Shown: in pieces, positions 43,138 to 51,843 of the stretch
How positions within the stretch are numbered: the stretch's first letter is position 1
How the letters are laid out: each line of letters starts with the position of its first letter
Assembly (NCBI GenBank): GCA_002490425.1
Contig: DKTZ01000032.1
Location: 1-51,843 of the forward strand
Length of the DNA: 51,843 bases
Source: Ruminococcaceae bacterium UBA7217
GTDB taxonomy: Bacteria; Bacillota; Clostridia; Oscillospirales; Acutalibacteraceae
Direction of reading: 5' to 3'
The notes under the pieces: generated by a model
The model's database searches: none
Told to the model about the DNA's origin: nothing
Seen by the model: the letters and a program-made list of their open reading frames with translations, nothing else
Translations under genes and position numbers: made by a program

Positions 43138-44778
43138 ATGAATGTGTGGATTATGAATCTGTTGGATAACAGATCGGAAGAAAACAAACCGACAGATCTT
43201 CAACAGAGCAAATTTCAATTTTGCAAAGAAAGGGGCATTGTTGGCATAGGTTGGGTTGGGTGCGACCCTATAAATTCCAAAGATGTTGGTTTTTTGCGTG
43301 CTGCCAACGCATTTTCCGATTTCAAAAAAGATGATTTGGTGTGGACAAAAGACCCTGTCAGCAAAGAATACTATATTTGTCGGGTCACAGATGAGCCTAT
43401 TGCTGCAAATGATGCAGAATTGCATCGATACGATATCAGTAAATTTTGTTCTTGCGAATTTATTACAGTCGGCTCAGAAGAAAATTTGCCGCAAGGCATT
43501 TTAAACATGGATTTAACCTCCAGAACAACTATATCTAAAGCTAATTCTTCAGTCAGCGAAATCACGCAAAATTACATAGCATCGCTTACCTCTCCTACCC
43601 CAGCTGCTGTTCAGACGAAAGTACCGCCATTTTCTCAACCAACGGAAATTCTGCCGAAAAAAAGCAAAAAACCAAACAGAAAAAAGGTTATTACGATTGC
43701 CGCAATTTCTATAATTATTTTAGCGCTGATTATAAGCAGTGTTCCCATTTATAAAGGAATCAGTAAAAGTATATATCCACTGTTGCCAAACGGTTTAAAA
43801 TTCGGTGAAAGCTTTGAAGCAGCAAGCAAAAAAATTCAAAATGCCAACGAACCAAAAGAAAATAAAGCCCGAAAAGAAAAAATAGTAAGTGTGAAGCAGT
43901 CGGAAATGGCTATAACTAATACAGAGGCTTTTTATCCGCATTTATCTATTCCGCTTCGCGAAAAAAATCCCGGAGATATAACATATTCCTTTAATACCGA
44001 CCAAAATGATGCATTGTATGAGGTTGAATTGAGCTTACACACGCCTGCCCACGAAAATCCGCCGATAAACGATTTTTTGAACTACTATAAAACGGCCTTA
44101 AAGGCTTACGGCGATGTATCACTTGAACCCGTAACTATTGGGGATTTTAACGAAGCTTACAAACTAACATGCAAAGTATATACAGTATTGCTGGCCGTAT
44201 ACGATGATGAAACATACTATCAAACACTTCCGGAAATACCGGAAGGATTTGATGAGAAAGCTAAAGAAGAATATATAAAAAATTATAACGAATTTGGGGA
44301 AAAATACGGTCCACCTATAATCGGTATCAAGATAACGAATAACATATACGCACCAAATGTGCGGCGCATAATCTCAAACGAAACCGTTATGAACGCCATA
44401 AACAATGTCAAATATAGGGTAGGGAATGATTACGCCACCTTCTCAGTCGGATTAGGTGAATTATTAAACCGATGTGCGCCAGGTTATCAACTCACATCGA
44501 CAACACCTTATTTATATGCAGATTCATCTCTTATTTCTGCAACAAAAGGAGACGAGCTTGAAAATGGAGAATATGCAGATTATTTATCTTCATCTTTTAT
44601 TGTGCAAATTACGGGTGACTTACTGCAAAATCCAAAGGTTCCGTATTTAGTCTATGAGAATGTAAATATTATTAAATTATTATTAGTATTTGATGAATCT
44701 GATAATTTGATAGCAACGGAAGTTCTTGAAGAACACCAAGGTCTACGCACTTGTGCGTTGATATACGCAACAGGCTAA
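43138..44778 (+). CDS. membrane protein with N-terminal EVE/Mrr-N-like domain, unknown
   Basis: 546 aa from ATG 43138 (AAAGGAG upstream). Residues 1-115 (VWIMNLL, CKERGIVGIGW, DLVWTKDPVSKEYYICRVTDEP) resemble the PUA/EVE-like domain at the N-terminus of Mrr-type restriction proteins (pattern xWMxRAG...xGIxxIGW). A Pro/Ser/Lys linker, one membrane helix (about 182-203) and about 340 residues outside follow; the outside part has two or more alpha/beta repeats but no motif I know. Codon use is more AT-rich than its neighbours. A cytosolic sensing domain fused to an exterior domain is unusual. A strong terminator follows. Confidence 0.65.
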   Translation: MNVWIMNLLDNRSEENKPTDLQQSKFQFCKERGIVGIGWVGCDPINSKDVGFLRAANAFSDFKKDDLVWTKDPVSKEYYICRVTDEPIAANDAELHRYDISKFCSCEFITVGSEENLPQGILNMDLTSRTTISKANSSVSEITQNYIASLTSPTPAAVQTKVPPFSQPTEILPKKSKKPNRKKVITIAAISIIILALIISSVPIYKGISKSIYPLLPNGLKFGESFEAASKKIQNANEPKENKARKEKIVSVKQSEMAITNTEAFYPHLSIPLREKNPGDITYSFNTDQNDALYEVELSLHTPAHENPPINDFLNYYKTALKAYGDVSLEPVTIGDFNEAYKLTCKVYTVLLAVYDDETYYQTLPEIPEGFDEKAKEEYIKNYNEFGEKYGPPIIGIKITNNIYAPNVRRIISNETVMNAINNVKYRVGNDYATFSVGLGELLNRCAPGYQLTSTTPYLYADSSLISATKGDELENGEYADYLSSSFIVQITGDLLQNPKVPYLVYENVNIIKLLLVFDESDNLIATEVLEEHQGLRTCALIYATG

Positions 44779-44795
44779 TCTATACTATTAAAAAA

Positions 44796-44839
44796 ATATG
44801 CATAACAATGTAAATAATTATTGTTATGCATATTTTTTT
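44796..44839 (+). terminator. intrinsic terminator after the EVE-like/TM gene
   Basis: A perfect 14-bp stem, ATATGCATAACAAT/ATTGTTATGCATAT, followed by TTTTTT. Confidence 0.85.
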
Positions 44840-44898
44840 GTGCTATACTCTATTACATTATAAAAATAAAAGCAATCACAGCGTAATGAGGTGTGTTT

Positions 44899-46221
44899 AT
44901 GTACTTTTATCCCGAAGATTACGGCGCCTCGGCTGACGGCAAGACCAATGATGTCAAAGCTATTCAGACAGCTATTGACAAAGCGCACGAAAACGGCGGC
45001 GGAAGAGTTGTTTTGTCCTCAGGCAAGACATATTATTCGGATTCAATTATACTTAAAGAAAATGTTGAGCTTCATTTGGAAATCGGTGCAAGGCTCAAGG
45101 CAACGAGCGATATTAACGGTTATTTCAGACCGTGCAATTTTATAAACGATAAAACCAATACTTTAATCGGCAACCCCGTAACGGGCAAGCCGTCGTTCTG
45201 CTTTATTTACGGCTTTGAGGCGCACAATTGCAAGATTACAGGCTTCGGCACTATTGACGCAAACGGTCATTCCTTCGTTGAGCGCAAGGATAAATATTAC
45301 GTAACGGGCAATTTTTACCCCCGTCCAACCGTTATTTACATAGAAAAAAGCAATCATATTACTGTTGAGGATGTTACAATAGTTGACGCGCCGTTTTGGA
45401 CGTTACACCCCGCAGGCTGTGACGATGTACTGATTTCAAAAATCCGTATTCTTAACGATTTGGATGTGGCAAATTCAGACGGCATTGACCCCGACCACAG
45501 CACCAATGTGAGAATACTCGGCTGTCACGTTGAATGTGCGGACGACTGCATCTGCCTTAAAACCTCAAAGGGCAACGCAGAGTACGGGCCGTGTGAAAAT
45601 ATTGTAATTTCGGACTGCACGCTGATTTCAACCTCTGCCGCAATCAAAATCGGCACTGAGGGCGTGGGCGATTTCCGCAACGTGCTTGTTCAGAACTGCA
45701 TAATTTCAAGGAGCAACCGAGGACTTTCAATTCAAATCCGTGACGGCGGAAATGTTGAAAATGTAAGGTACAACAATATTATAATTGAAACACGCCGTTT
45801 CTGCCCCGACTGGTGGGGTACGGCAGAGCCTATTGTCATTACCGCCTTTGACCGTGATGAAAATACAAAAGCAGGGCACATTAAAAATGTAAGCTTTAGA
45901 AATATCACTGCTAAGGGTGAAAACGGAGTTCTCCTGCACGGAACACAGGAAAATGCAATTGAAAATGTCACCTTCCAAAATGTTGACGTTACGCTTTCAA
46001 AATCGTCAAAATGGGAGTCGGGACTTTACGATATGCGCCCGGGACTTAACAAGGAGATTGAAAAGCACAAAAACGCAGGATTTTTCATCCGCAATGCGAG
46101 AAATGTAAAAATTTACGACAGCGCCGTTCATATTGACAAAAGCTGTGACGATTTCGGCAACCCCCTTGATTTCGATAAAGACAGCGAACCTGAAATTTTC
46201 AGATTCAGCGCTGATTCTTGA
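44899..46221 (+). CDS. GH28-family polygalacturonase-like glycosidase
   Basis: 440 aa, a right-handed parallel beta-helix enzyme of pectin or rhamnogalacturonan breakdown. It starts with YGASADGKTNDVKAIQTAID, typical of the family; catalytic Asp are in NSDGIDP (about 190) and ADDCICLK (about 213), and IGTEGVGDFRN and SIQIRDGG follow. No signal peptide, so it probably trims imported oligosaccharides. ATG 44899 has GAGGTG; GTG 44893 overlaps that site. Confidence 0.9.
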   Translation: MYFYPEDYGASADGKTNDVKAIQTAIDKAHENGGGRVVLSSGKTYYSDSIILKENVELHLEIGARLKATSDINGYFRPCNFINDKTNTLIGNPVTGKPSFCFIYGFEAHNCKITGFGTIDANGHSFVERKDKYYVTGNFYPRPTVIYIEKSNHITVEDVTIVDAPFWTLHPAGCDDVLISKIRILNDLDVANSDGIDPDHSTNVRILGCHVECADDCICLKTSKGNAEYGPCENIVISDCTLISTSAAIKIGTEGVGDFRNVLVQNCIISRSNRGLSIQIRDGGNVENVRYNNIIIETRRFCPDWWGTAEPIVITAFDRDENTKAGHIKNVSFRNITAKGENGVLLHGTQENAIENVTFQNVDVTLSKSSKWESGLYDMRPGLNKEIEKHKNAGFFIRNARNVKIYDSAVHIDKSCDDFGNPLDFDKDSEPEIFRFSADS

Positions 46222-46291
46222 CTAAAAAAAATATTAGTGTTAAAATAAGATAATTTTAAAAGATTCCAGTATTATGAAAGGCTGTGATTAT

Positions 46292-47647
46292 ATGGATTTA
46301 CGAGAGCTTTACGAAAAAAAATCTGAATTTATCGGCAAAGAGGTTTCACTTCACGGCTGGGTAAGAAACCACCGCAAGCAAAAGAATATCGGCTTTATCG
46401 ACTTTTTTGACGGAACCTGCTTTAATTCTATTCAATTGGTTTATGACGACTCAAACCCTGATTTTGCGAAAATCAGCACAACACATATCGGCTCGGCAAT
46501 TGAGGCAGTCGGCACGGTAGTTGAAAACGGAAACAAAATCGAAATAAATACAACAAATATCACTGTTTTGGGCGACTGTCCTGAGGATTATCCTCTTCAG
46601 CCCAAGCGCCATTCGCTTGAATTTTTGCGTGAAATTGCATATCTCCGCCCCAGAACACGCCTTTTCCAGGCAGTATTCAGAGTAAGAAGCGTTGCCGCAA
46701 TGGCGATTCACGAATATTTTCAGGATAACGGTTATGTTTACGTTCACACTCCGCTCCTTACGGCTAACGACGCCGAGGGCGCAGGCAACACCTTTACCGT
46801 AACAAGCCTTGACCCTAAAAACGAAAAATTTGACTATGCGGACGACTTTTTCGGCAAGCCCACGTCTTTAGCCGTTACAGGACAATTAGAGGGCGAAACC
46901 TTTGCCATGGCATTCGGCAAGATTTACACCTTCGGTCCCACATTCCGTGCCGAACATTCCGTTACTCCCACCCACGCCGCAGAATTTTGGATGATTGAGC
47001 CTGAAATTGCATTCTGCAATTTATCCCAGCTTATGGATATTGAAGAGGATTTCCTTAAATGCGTGCTCGGCAAAATTCTTAAAAAATGCGATGACGAGCT
47101 TACATTCCTTGAAACATTTACAAAATTGCCGCTCCGTGAGCGTATGCAAAAGGTAATCGACTCAAAAATTCACCGTATTTCTCACAAAGAGGCTATTACA
47201 CTCCTTAAAAATTCAGGTAAGGATTTCAAATTCAAGCCCGAATACGGCGAGGATTTGGCAAAGGAACACGAAAAATACCTCACAGAAGAATATTTTGACG
47301 CTCCCGTATTTATTTACGACTGGCCGAAAGATATTAAAGCATTTTATATGTATCAAAATGATGACGGCGAAACCGTAGGAGCAGTTGACCTGCTTGTTCC
47401 CGAGGCAGGCGAGCTTATGGGCGGCAGTGAAAGAGAAACCGATTACGACAAGCTCACTGCCCGTATGGATGAGCTTGGAATTTCAAAGGAATCTATGTAT
47501 TGGTATGTAAACTTACGTAAATTCGGCGGTTGTACCCACTCAGGCTTCGGTATGGGCTTTGAAAGACTTCTGATTTACGCAACAGGCGTTCAGAACATCC
47601 GTGACGTTCTTCCGTACCCCAGAACCTACGGCTCACTTGAATTTTAA
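46292..47647 (+). CDS. asnS: asparaginyl-tRNA synthetase
   Basis: Class II synthetase charging tRNA-Asn. The 451-aa protein has the OB-fold anticodon domain (SLHGWVRNHRKQKNIGFIDF), motif 2 FRAEHSVTPTHAAEFWMIEPE and motif 3 GFGMGFERLLIYATG, ending VLPYPRTYGSLEF, typical of AsnRS rather than AspRS. ATG 46292 with GAAAGG upstream is preferred; the ATG at 46274 lacks a site. With glnS here, both amides can be charged directly. No T-box is seen in the 70-bp leader. Confidence 0.95.
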   Translation: MDLRELYEKKSEFIGKEVSLHGWVRNHRKQKNIGFIDFFDGTCFNSIQLVYDDSNPDFAKISTTHIGSAIEAVGTVVENGNKIEINTTNITVLGDCPEDYPLQPKRHSLEFLREIAYLRPRTRLFQAVFRVRSVAAMAIHEYFQDNGYVYVHTPLLTANDAEGAGNTFTVTSLDPKNEKFDYADDFFGKPTSLAVTGQLEGETFAMAFGKIYTFGPTFRAEHSVTPTHAAEFWMIEPEIAFCNLSQLMDIEEDFLKCVLGKILKKCDDELTFLETFTKLPLRERMQKVIDSKIHRISHKEAITLLKNSGKDFKFKPEYGEDLAKEHEKYLTEEYFDAPVFIYDWPKDIKAFYMYQNDDGETVGAVDLLVPEAGELMGGSERETDYDKLTARMDELGISKESMYWYVNLRKFGGCTHSGFGMGFERLLIYATGVQNIRDVLPYPRTYGSLEF

Positions 47648-47682
47648 GTTGATTTCAGAAAAACATATGTTTCGCAAAAATA

Positions 47683-47819
47683 AGGCTCCCTTGTGTAAAG
47701 GGAGCTGTTTTTGCGTTAGCAAAAACTGAAGGATTGTATTTAAATTTTAATCAAAATTATTTATTAAAACAATCCTCCCGTCGAGCTTCGCTCGCCACCC
47801 TCCTTTGCACAAGGAGGGC
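47683..47819. repeat. compound palindromic repeat (CTCCCTT...AAGGGAG type)
   Basis: Nested inverted structure: GCTCCCTT/AAAGGGAGC, TTTTTGC/GCAAAAA, AAGGATTGT matched by ACAATCCT, CGAGC/GCTCG, and CCCTCCTT/AAGGAGGG. This type is common in gut Clostridia intergenic DNA. No gene is present in the 240-bp gap. Confidence 0.7.
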
Positions 47820-47835
47820 ATAATTGCCATAAACC

Positions 47836-47873
47836 AACAGCAGTCCTACGTTTTTGTAAGACTGCTGTTTTTT
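47836..47873 (+). terminator. intrinsic terminator downstream of asnS
   Basis: AACAGCAGTC pairs with GACTGCTGTT, followed by TTTT. The palindromic repeat lies between it and the asnS stop codon. Confidence 0.75.
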
Positions 47874-47890
47874 ATGTTATTTACTTTTCT

Positions 47891-48169
47891 TTATTTGTTA
47901 TTTACTTTTGCTTTTTTATTCTTATTTTGCTTTTTTTGTGCGGCTTTTTCCGCCTTTAATTTTGCTCTTTCGGGTCTTTGTGCAACTCTTTGCTCTCGCT
48001 TTTTTTCAATATAAATTTCCGCAAGGATAAAGCCGACAACAGCCAAAACCGCAAAGAAAATCCGCAAAGGCGTAACTGTGGGTGTCAGCGGTATTCTGTT
48101 GTCATTTGCCGCAAACGAATTTACTGTCATAAGGCAAATTAAAGCGACAGTCAAAAAAAGCTTTTTCAT
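47891..48169 (-). CDS. small membrane protein with basic tail, unknown
   Basis: 92 aa: an N-terminal hydrophobic signal or anchor (MKKLFLTVALICLMTVNSFAA), a second helix (about 36-52, RIFFAVLAVVGFILAEIYIE) and a C-terminal tail rich in Lys, Arg, Gln and Ala. ATG has AAAGGAAT upstream and lies 3 bp after the aspS stop, so it is co-transcribed with hisS-aspS. No family recognised. Confidence 0.7.
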   Translation of the reverse strand: MKKLFLTVALICLMTVNSFAANDNRIPLTPTVTPLRIFFAVLAVVGFILAEIYIEKKREQRVAQRPERAKLKAEKAAQKKQNKNKKAKVNNK

Positions 48170-48172
48170 AAA

Positions 48173-49951
48173 TTATTCCTTTGTTTTTAAGTCAATTCCC
48201 AATTCATCAAGCTGAAGAGTATCAATTACAGACGGCGCTCCGCTCATAAGCTCGCTTGCGTTCTGAACCTTCGGGAATGCGGTAACGTCACGCAGTGAAT
48301 CCGCGCCGCAAATGAGCATTGCCAGTCTGTCAAGACCTATGCCCATTCCGCCGTGAGGAGGAGAAGCATATTTGTACGCCTCAACAAGGAAGCCGAATTT
48401 TGCGTCGATTTCTTCCTTTTCCATTCCGAGAAGCGAGAACATTTTGTTCTGTAATTCGCAGTCCGTAATTCTCATTGAACCTGAGGAAAGCTCCGTTCCG
48501 TTAAGCACCAAGTCGAATGCCTTTGCGCGAACCTTTGCCTTGTCAGTATCAAGATAAGGAATACACTCGTCAAGGGGCATTGTGAACGGATGGTGCATTG
48601 CAAGCCACTCGCCGCTCTCTTCGTCATACTCAAAAAACGGCATTTCCGTTATCCAGAGGAAATTCCACTTGCCCTCCGGGATAATTCCAAGCTCTTTAGC
48701 TACTGTCAAGCGGATAGCGCCCATAACAGAAAGTGCGAGACTTGTTTTATCGCTTACAATGAATACGCAGTCGCCCTTTTCGACACTTAATTGTTCAACA
48801 AGAGCTTTAAGCTCGCCATCTTTTAAGAATTTAGCGAATGAGCAGTTAGGCTCGTCCTCTGCCCAGCGGATATATGCAAGACCCTTTGCACCGATGCCCT
48901 TTGCCTGCTCGGTAAGCTTGTCAATTTTCTTTCTTGTATATACTCCTGCCGCATTTTTTGCGACAATCGCCCTAACCGTACCGCCGTTTTCAATTGCATT
49001 TTTAAATACTGCAAAATCGGTTTTACCCGCCCACTCGGAAATGTCTTCAATAAGCATTTCGAAACGTGTGTCGGGCTTGTCCGAGCCGTATTTGTTCATT
49101 GCCTCGGCAAAAGTGAGACGGGGAAGGGGAGAAGTTATGTCAACATCTATTGTGTCTTTCATAAGTTTTCTTACAAAGCCCTCTGCCATATCCATAATGT
49201 CGTCAGTTTCAACAAAGCTCATTTCAAGGTCGATTTGAGTAAACTCGGGCTGACGGTCAGCACGCAAGTCCTCATCTCTGAAACAGCGTGCAAGCTGAAT
49301 GTAGCGGTCAAAGCCCGAAACCATTAAAAGCTGCTTGTAAATCTGCGGACTCTGAGGAAGTGCGTAAAACTTGCCGTTGTGAATACGGCTTGGAACAACA
49401 TAGTCACGTGCTCCCTCGGGCGTTGATTTAATCATCATCGGGGTTTCAATCTCGATAAAGTCGTTTGCGTAGAAATATTCCCTTGCAATCTGCGCAATTT
49501 TGTGGCGCATAATAATATTTTTCGTGAGTCTTTCGTTACGGAGATTCAAGTAACGGTATTTAAGCGTTGTTTCGTCGCCTACCTCGTCCGCTTTTGCAAT
49601 TTCAAATGGCGGAGTTTCGCTTACGCTGAGTATCCTTAAATCAGTAACGTCAATTTCAATATCGCCTGTGGGAATCTCCTTATTTTTTGAGGAACGCTCA
49701 CGCACGGTGCCCTTAGCCATAAGCACATATTCGCTCCTGACAGTGAACGCCTTGTCAAATATCTCTTTGTCTGTATTTTCACCGAACGCTAACTGAACAA
49801 TACCCGTTTTGTCACGAAGGTCAATGAAAATAAGAGAGCCAAGGTCACGCCTTCTCTGTGCAAAGCCGCAAACCGTAACCTCACGGCCGACATCCGCCAT
49901 GGTAAATACACCGCAGTAGTCGGTTCTTTTAAGTCCTGTCATTTTATCCAT
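48173..49951 (-). CDS. aspS: aspartyl-tRNA synthetase, bacterial type
   Basis: 592 aa class II synthetase: N-terminal OB-fold anticodon domain (VTVCGFAQRRRDLGSLIFIDLRD), motif 2 FRDEDLRADRQPEFTQIDLE, a GAD insertion (about 290-410) marking the bacterial type, and motif 3 GIGLDRLAMLICG. ATG overlaps the hisS stop (TAATG) with AGGGGG upstream, so translation is coupled. Since asnS is present, a discriminating enzyme is expected. Confidence 0.96.
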   Translation of the reverse strand: MDKMTGLKRTDYCGVFTMADVGREVTVCGFAQRRRDLGSLIFIDLRDKTGIVQLAFGENTDKEIFDKAFTVRSEYVLMAKGTVRERSSKNKEIPTGDIEIDVTDLRILSVSETPPFEIAKADEVGDETTLKYRYLNLRNERLTKNIIMRHKIAQIAREYFYANDFIEIETPMMIKSTPEGARDYVVPSRIHNGKFYALPQSPQIYKQLLMVSGFDRYIQLARCFRDEDLRADRQPEFTQIDLEMSFVETDDIMDMAEGFVRKLMKDTIDVDITSPLPRLTFAEAMNKYGSDKPDTRFEMLIEDISEWAGKTDFAVFKNAIENGGTVRAIVAKNAAGVYTRKKIDKLTEQAKGIGAKGLAYIRWAEDEPNCSFAKFLKDGELKALVEQLSVEKGDCVFIVSDKTSLALSVMGAIRLTVAKELGIIPEGKWNFLWITEMPFFEYDEESGEWLAMHHPFTMPLDECIPYLDTDKAKVRAKAFDLVLNGTELSSGSMRITDCELQNKMFSLLGMEKEEIDAKFGFLVEAYKYASPPHGGMGIGLDRLAMLICGADSLRDVTAFPKVQNASELMSGAPSVIDTLQLDELGIDLKTKE

Positions 49952-51300
49952 TATTCATTACCCCCTGTTAAGGCACTTAGTGTTTCTGCGTCAAGCTCAA
50001 GTCCCAAAGATTCAAAGCCTTCCATAGCATCTTTTATTACAACTGACTGAAAATCGTCGGCAAAAGAGTTAAGAGTCATTTCGTGCTCTTTGCCGTCCGC
50101 CATATTTTTAAGCTTAATATTTCCCGTTTCGAGTTCTGTGTCACCGAGCACGAGTACATAAGCAGCGTCAATTTTGTTGGCATATTTCATCTGTGCCTTA
50201 AAACCTCTGCCCACAGTGTCAAACTGAGCGCAAATTCCCTCTTCACGAAGCTCTTTTGTGAGCGCCGCCGCTTTTAAGCTTGCGTTTTCACCCATTGAGG
50301 CTATATAAATATCGGTTTTCTTGGGCTCGGGGAACTGTGAATTTTTCTTATCCATTAAAAGTAAAAGTCTTTCAATTCCAAGTCCGAATCCGCAAGCAGG
50401 CAAAGGATTTCCGCCCATTTCGCCGATAAGTCCGTCATATCTTCCGCCGCCGCAAACAGTACCCTGTGCGCCGATTTCATTTGATACAAATTCAAATACC
50501 GTTCTTGTGTAATAGTCAAGTCCTCTTACAATCTGCGGATTCACCGTATATTCAATATCCATTGCGTCAAGATATTTTTTTACGCCGTCAAAGTGGGCCT
50601 TGCAGTCGTCGCACAAAAATTCCAATACTGTCGGTGCATTCTTTGCAATCTCAGAGCAAACGGGGCTTTTGCAGTCAAGAATTCTCATAGGATTTCGCTC
50701 AAGCCTGCCCCTGCACGTTTCGCAAAGGTCATTTTCATATTTTGAAAAATACTCTTTCAGCGCCTTGTGATATTCTTTTCTGCAATTGGGGCAGCCTATG
50801 GAATTGATTTCAAGACTAAGCCCGTCAATTCCGAGATAATTGAATATTTCATTTGCAAGTGAAATTACCTCTGCGTCCGCTGACGGCTCGCCTGCCCCGA
50901 AGCACTCAATTCCGAACTGATGGAACTCACGAAGCCTACCTGCCTGAGGCTTTTCATAGCGGTAGCAAGATGTCAGATAATAAATCTTCTGCGGCAAAGC
51001 CTCGTTAAAAAGACCGTGCTCGAGAAATGCCCTGACAGCACCCGCCGTGCCCTCTGGTCTTAAAGTAATTGAGCGCTCGCCCTTGTCAAGAAAGGTATAC
51101 ATTTCTTTCTGAACAACATCAGTTGTTTCGCCTACTCCTCTTTGGAAAAGCTCCGTATGTTCAAAAACGGGAGTGCGCATTTCACGGAATCCGAAATTTT
51201 CCGCTGTTTCACGCATTGCGCTTTCAATATACTGAACCTTATAGCTTTCATTCGGCAGCGTGTCCTGCGTGCCTTTAATTGCGTTTGTAATAAGTGCCAT
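49951..51300 (-). CDS. hisS: histidyl-tRNA synthetase
   Basis: 449 aa class II synthetase: motif 1 region near KGTQDTLP and ETAENFGFREMRTPVFEHTE, motif 2 CYRYEKPQAGRLREFHQFG, His-binding RGLDYYTRTVFE, GGGRYDGL and motif 3 GFGLGIERL, then the C-terminal anticodon domain. A zinc-like Cys cluster (GCPNC, CETC, CDDC) lies in the insertion at about 165-235. ATG has GAGGTG eight bases upstream. It precedes aspS, a frequent Firmicute order. Confidence 0.96.
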   Translation of the reverse strand: MALITNAIKGTQDTLPNESYKVQYIESAMRETAENFGFREMRTPVFEHTELFQRGVGETTDVVQKEMYTFLDKGERSITLRPEGTAGAVRAFLEHGLFNEALPQKIYYLTSCYRYEKPQAGRLREFHQFGIECFGAGEPSADAEVISLANEIFNYLGIDGLSLEINSIGCPNCRKEYHKALKEYFSKYENDLCETCRGRLERNPMRILDCKSPVCSEIAKNAPTVLEFLCDDCKAHFDGVKKYLDAMDIEYTVNPQIVRGLDYYTRTVFEFVSNEIGAQGTVCGGGRYDGLIGEMGGNPLPACGFGLGIERLLLLMDKKNSQFPEPKKTDIYIASMGENASLKAAALTKELREEGICAQFDTVGRGFKAQMKYANKIDAAYVLVLGDTELETGNIKLKNMADGKEHEMTLNSFADDFQSVVIKDAMEGFESLGLELDAETLSALTGGNE

Positions 51301-51333
51301 TTCGGCTACACCTCAAAACTCTAAAATATAGGA

Positions 51334-51355
51334 TTGCCTCCCGAATGGGAGGCAC
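51334..51355. terminator. hairpin between mgsA and hisS
   Basis: TGCCTCCC/GGGAGGCA with a 4-base loop. A T run follows only on the plus strand (CATTTTTT); on the minus strand, the direction of transcription, the run is weak (ATCCTATATTTT), so termination would be partial. Confidence 0.5.
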
Positions 51356-51360
51356 ATTTT

Positions 51361-51765
51361 TTAAATCTTTGGATTGATAATGTCTCTCCAGTCAAGGTCG
51401 CCCCGATCAAGTGCGTGAATCAGCGCCTCTGCTGTGGCAATGTTTGTCGCAACGGGAATGTTGTGAACGTCGCAAAGACGAAGAAGAGTGTTGTCCTTAG
51501 GCTCGTGCGGTTTCGGTGAAATAGGGTCACGGAACATTAAAAGCAAATCTATTTCGTTGCAAGCAATTCTTGAACTGATTTGCTGGTCGCCGCCCTGTGA
51601 GCCGCTTAAAAACTGCATAATTTTTAGACCGGTTGCTTCAGATACAATTTTTCCCGTTGTGCCCGTTGCACAAAGGTTATGCCGAGATAAAATTCCGCAA
51701 TAAGCAATACAAAACTGAACCATCAATTCTTTTTTTGAGTCGTGCGCCATAAGTGCAATATTCAT
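51361..51765 (-). CDS. mgsA: methylglyoxal synthase
   Basis: Converts dihydroxyacetone phosphate to methylglyoxal, a glycolysis bypass under phosphate limitation. The 134-aa protein has MAHDSKK at the start, phosphate-binding CATGTTG, SGSQGGDQQI (normally GPxGGDxQ; catalytic Asp present) and FRDPISPKPHEPKD. ATG has AGAGAGGA upstream. The window ends 78 bp above the start, so its promoter and upstream gene cannot be judged. Confidence 0.95.
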   Translation of the reverse strand: MNIALMAHDSKKELMVQFCIAYCGILSRHNLCATGTTGKIVSEATGLKIMQFLSGSQGGDQQISSRIACNEIDLLLMFRDPISPKPHEPKDNTLLRLCDVHNIPVATNIATAEALIHALDRGDLDWRDIINPKI

Positions 51766-51843
51766 AAAACCAGTCCTCTCTTTTTAAGATTATATAATAA
51801 TATAAAAAATTATATTTTAACTAATAATCAGTAGAATAATCAT

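Noticed and set aside
46222..46291. T-box leader before asnS
   Set aside because: Only about 70 bp, no specifier stem or TGG-containing antiterminator seen.
48582..49238. 218-aa plus-strand ORF inside aspS
   Set aside because: Antisense shadow of aspS; Ser/Ile-rich composition is typical of reverse reading.
51301..51360. T-box leader before hisS
   Set aside because: The 60-bp gap holds only one simple hairpin belonging to the mgsA-hisS junction.

Overview
The window looks like chromosomal DNA of an anaerobic, gut-type Gram-positive bacterium of the class Clostridia, probably near Ruminococcaceae/Oscillospirales. Evidence: AGGAGG-type ribosome sites before almost every gene, frequent TTG/GTG starts, sigma-A promoters (TTGACA-17-TATAAT), moderately low G+C by eye, a bile-salt-hydrolase-like enzyme, an inverted-order GH3 beta-glucosidase like that known from Ruminococcus albus, a FeoA-FeoB fusion, and many short palindromic intergenic repeats. 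This placement is inference; no 16S gene is present.

Layout. 1-4.6 kb: a membrane M28 peptidase and a lipoprotein (minus strand), facing a VanY-like protein that has lost catalytic residues. 4.6-11.3 kb: a minus-strand operon of glycerophosphodiesterase, GluRS, GlnRS, a lysine-tailed membrane protein and pyruvate kinase. 11.7-15.6 kb: two half-size ABC exporters behind a 45-aa leader ORF and an intrinsic terminator, an arrangement that looks like ribosome-controlled attenuation. 15.8-21.4 kb: an XRE regulator, the feoAB iron-uptake operon with a Cys-rich partner, a minus-strand trio of small unknown genes, and an autoregulated XRE/DUF3169 pair. 21.6-29.3 kb: pnp, rpsO, the cell-shape operon mreB-mreC-mreD-mrdA and a lone 5S rRNA. 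29.5-39.2 kb: a lysine-rich bitopic protein, a hemolysin-III family protein, two carbohydrate-active enzymes and a secreted alpha/beta hydrolase. 39.3-44.8 kb: gapA, a 276-bp MITE-like element, a degenerate histidine-kinase-like protein, a choloylglycine hydrolase, and a divergent XRE regulator / membrane sensor-like pair. 44.9-51.8 kb: GH28, asnS, then mgsA-hisS-aspS and a small membrane protein.

How the parts fit. Most genes are housekeeping: four amino-acid activating systems (Glu, Gln, Asn, Asp plus His), glycolysis (pyk, gapA, mgsA bypass), RNA turnover (pnp) and rod-shape peptidoglycan synthesis. Accessory content is small and regulatory: four XRE or attenuator-controlled membrane modules. 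The strongest candidate for a little-described system is the leader-peptide/terminator/ABC-exporter operon at 11.7-15.6 kb. Next come the XRE plus EVE-like/transmembrane fusion at 42.8-44.8 kb, the VanY pseudoenzyme and the MITE inserted directly before a ribosome-binding site.
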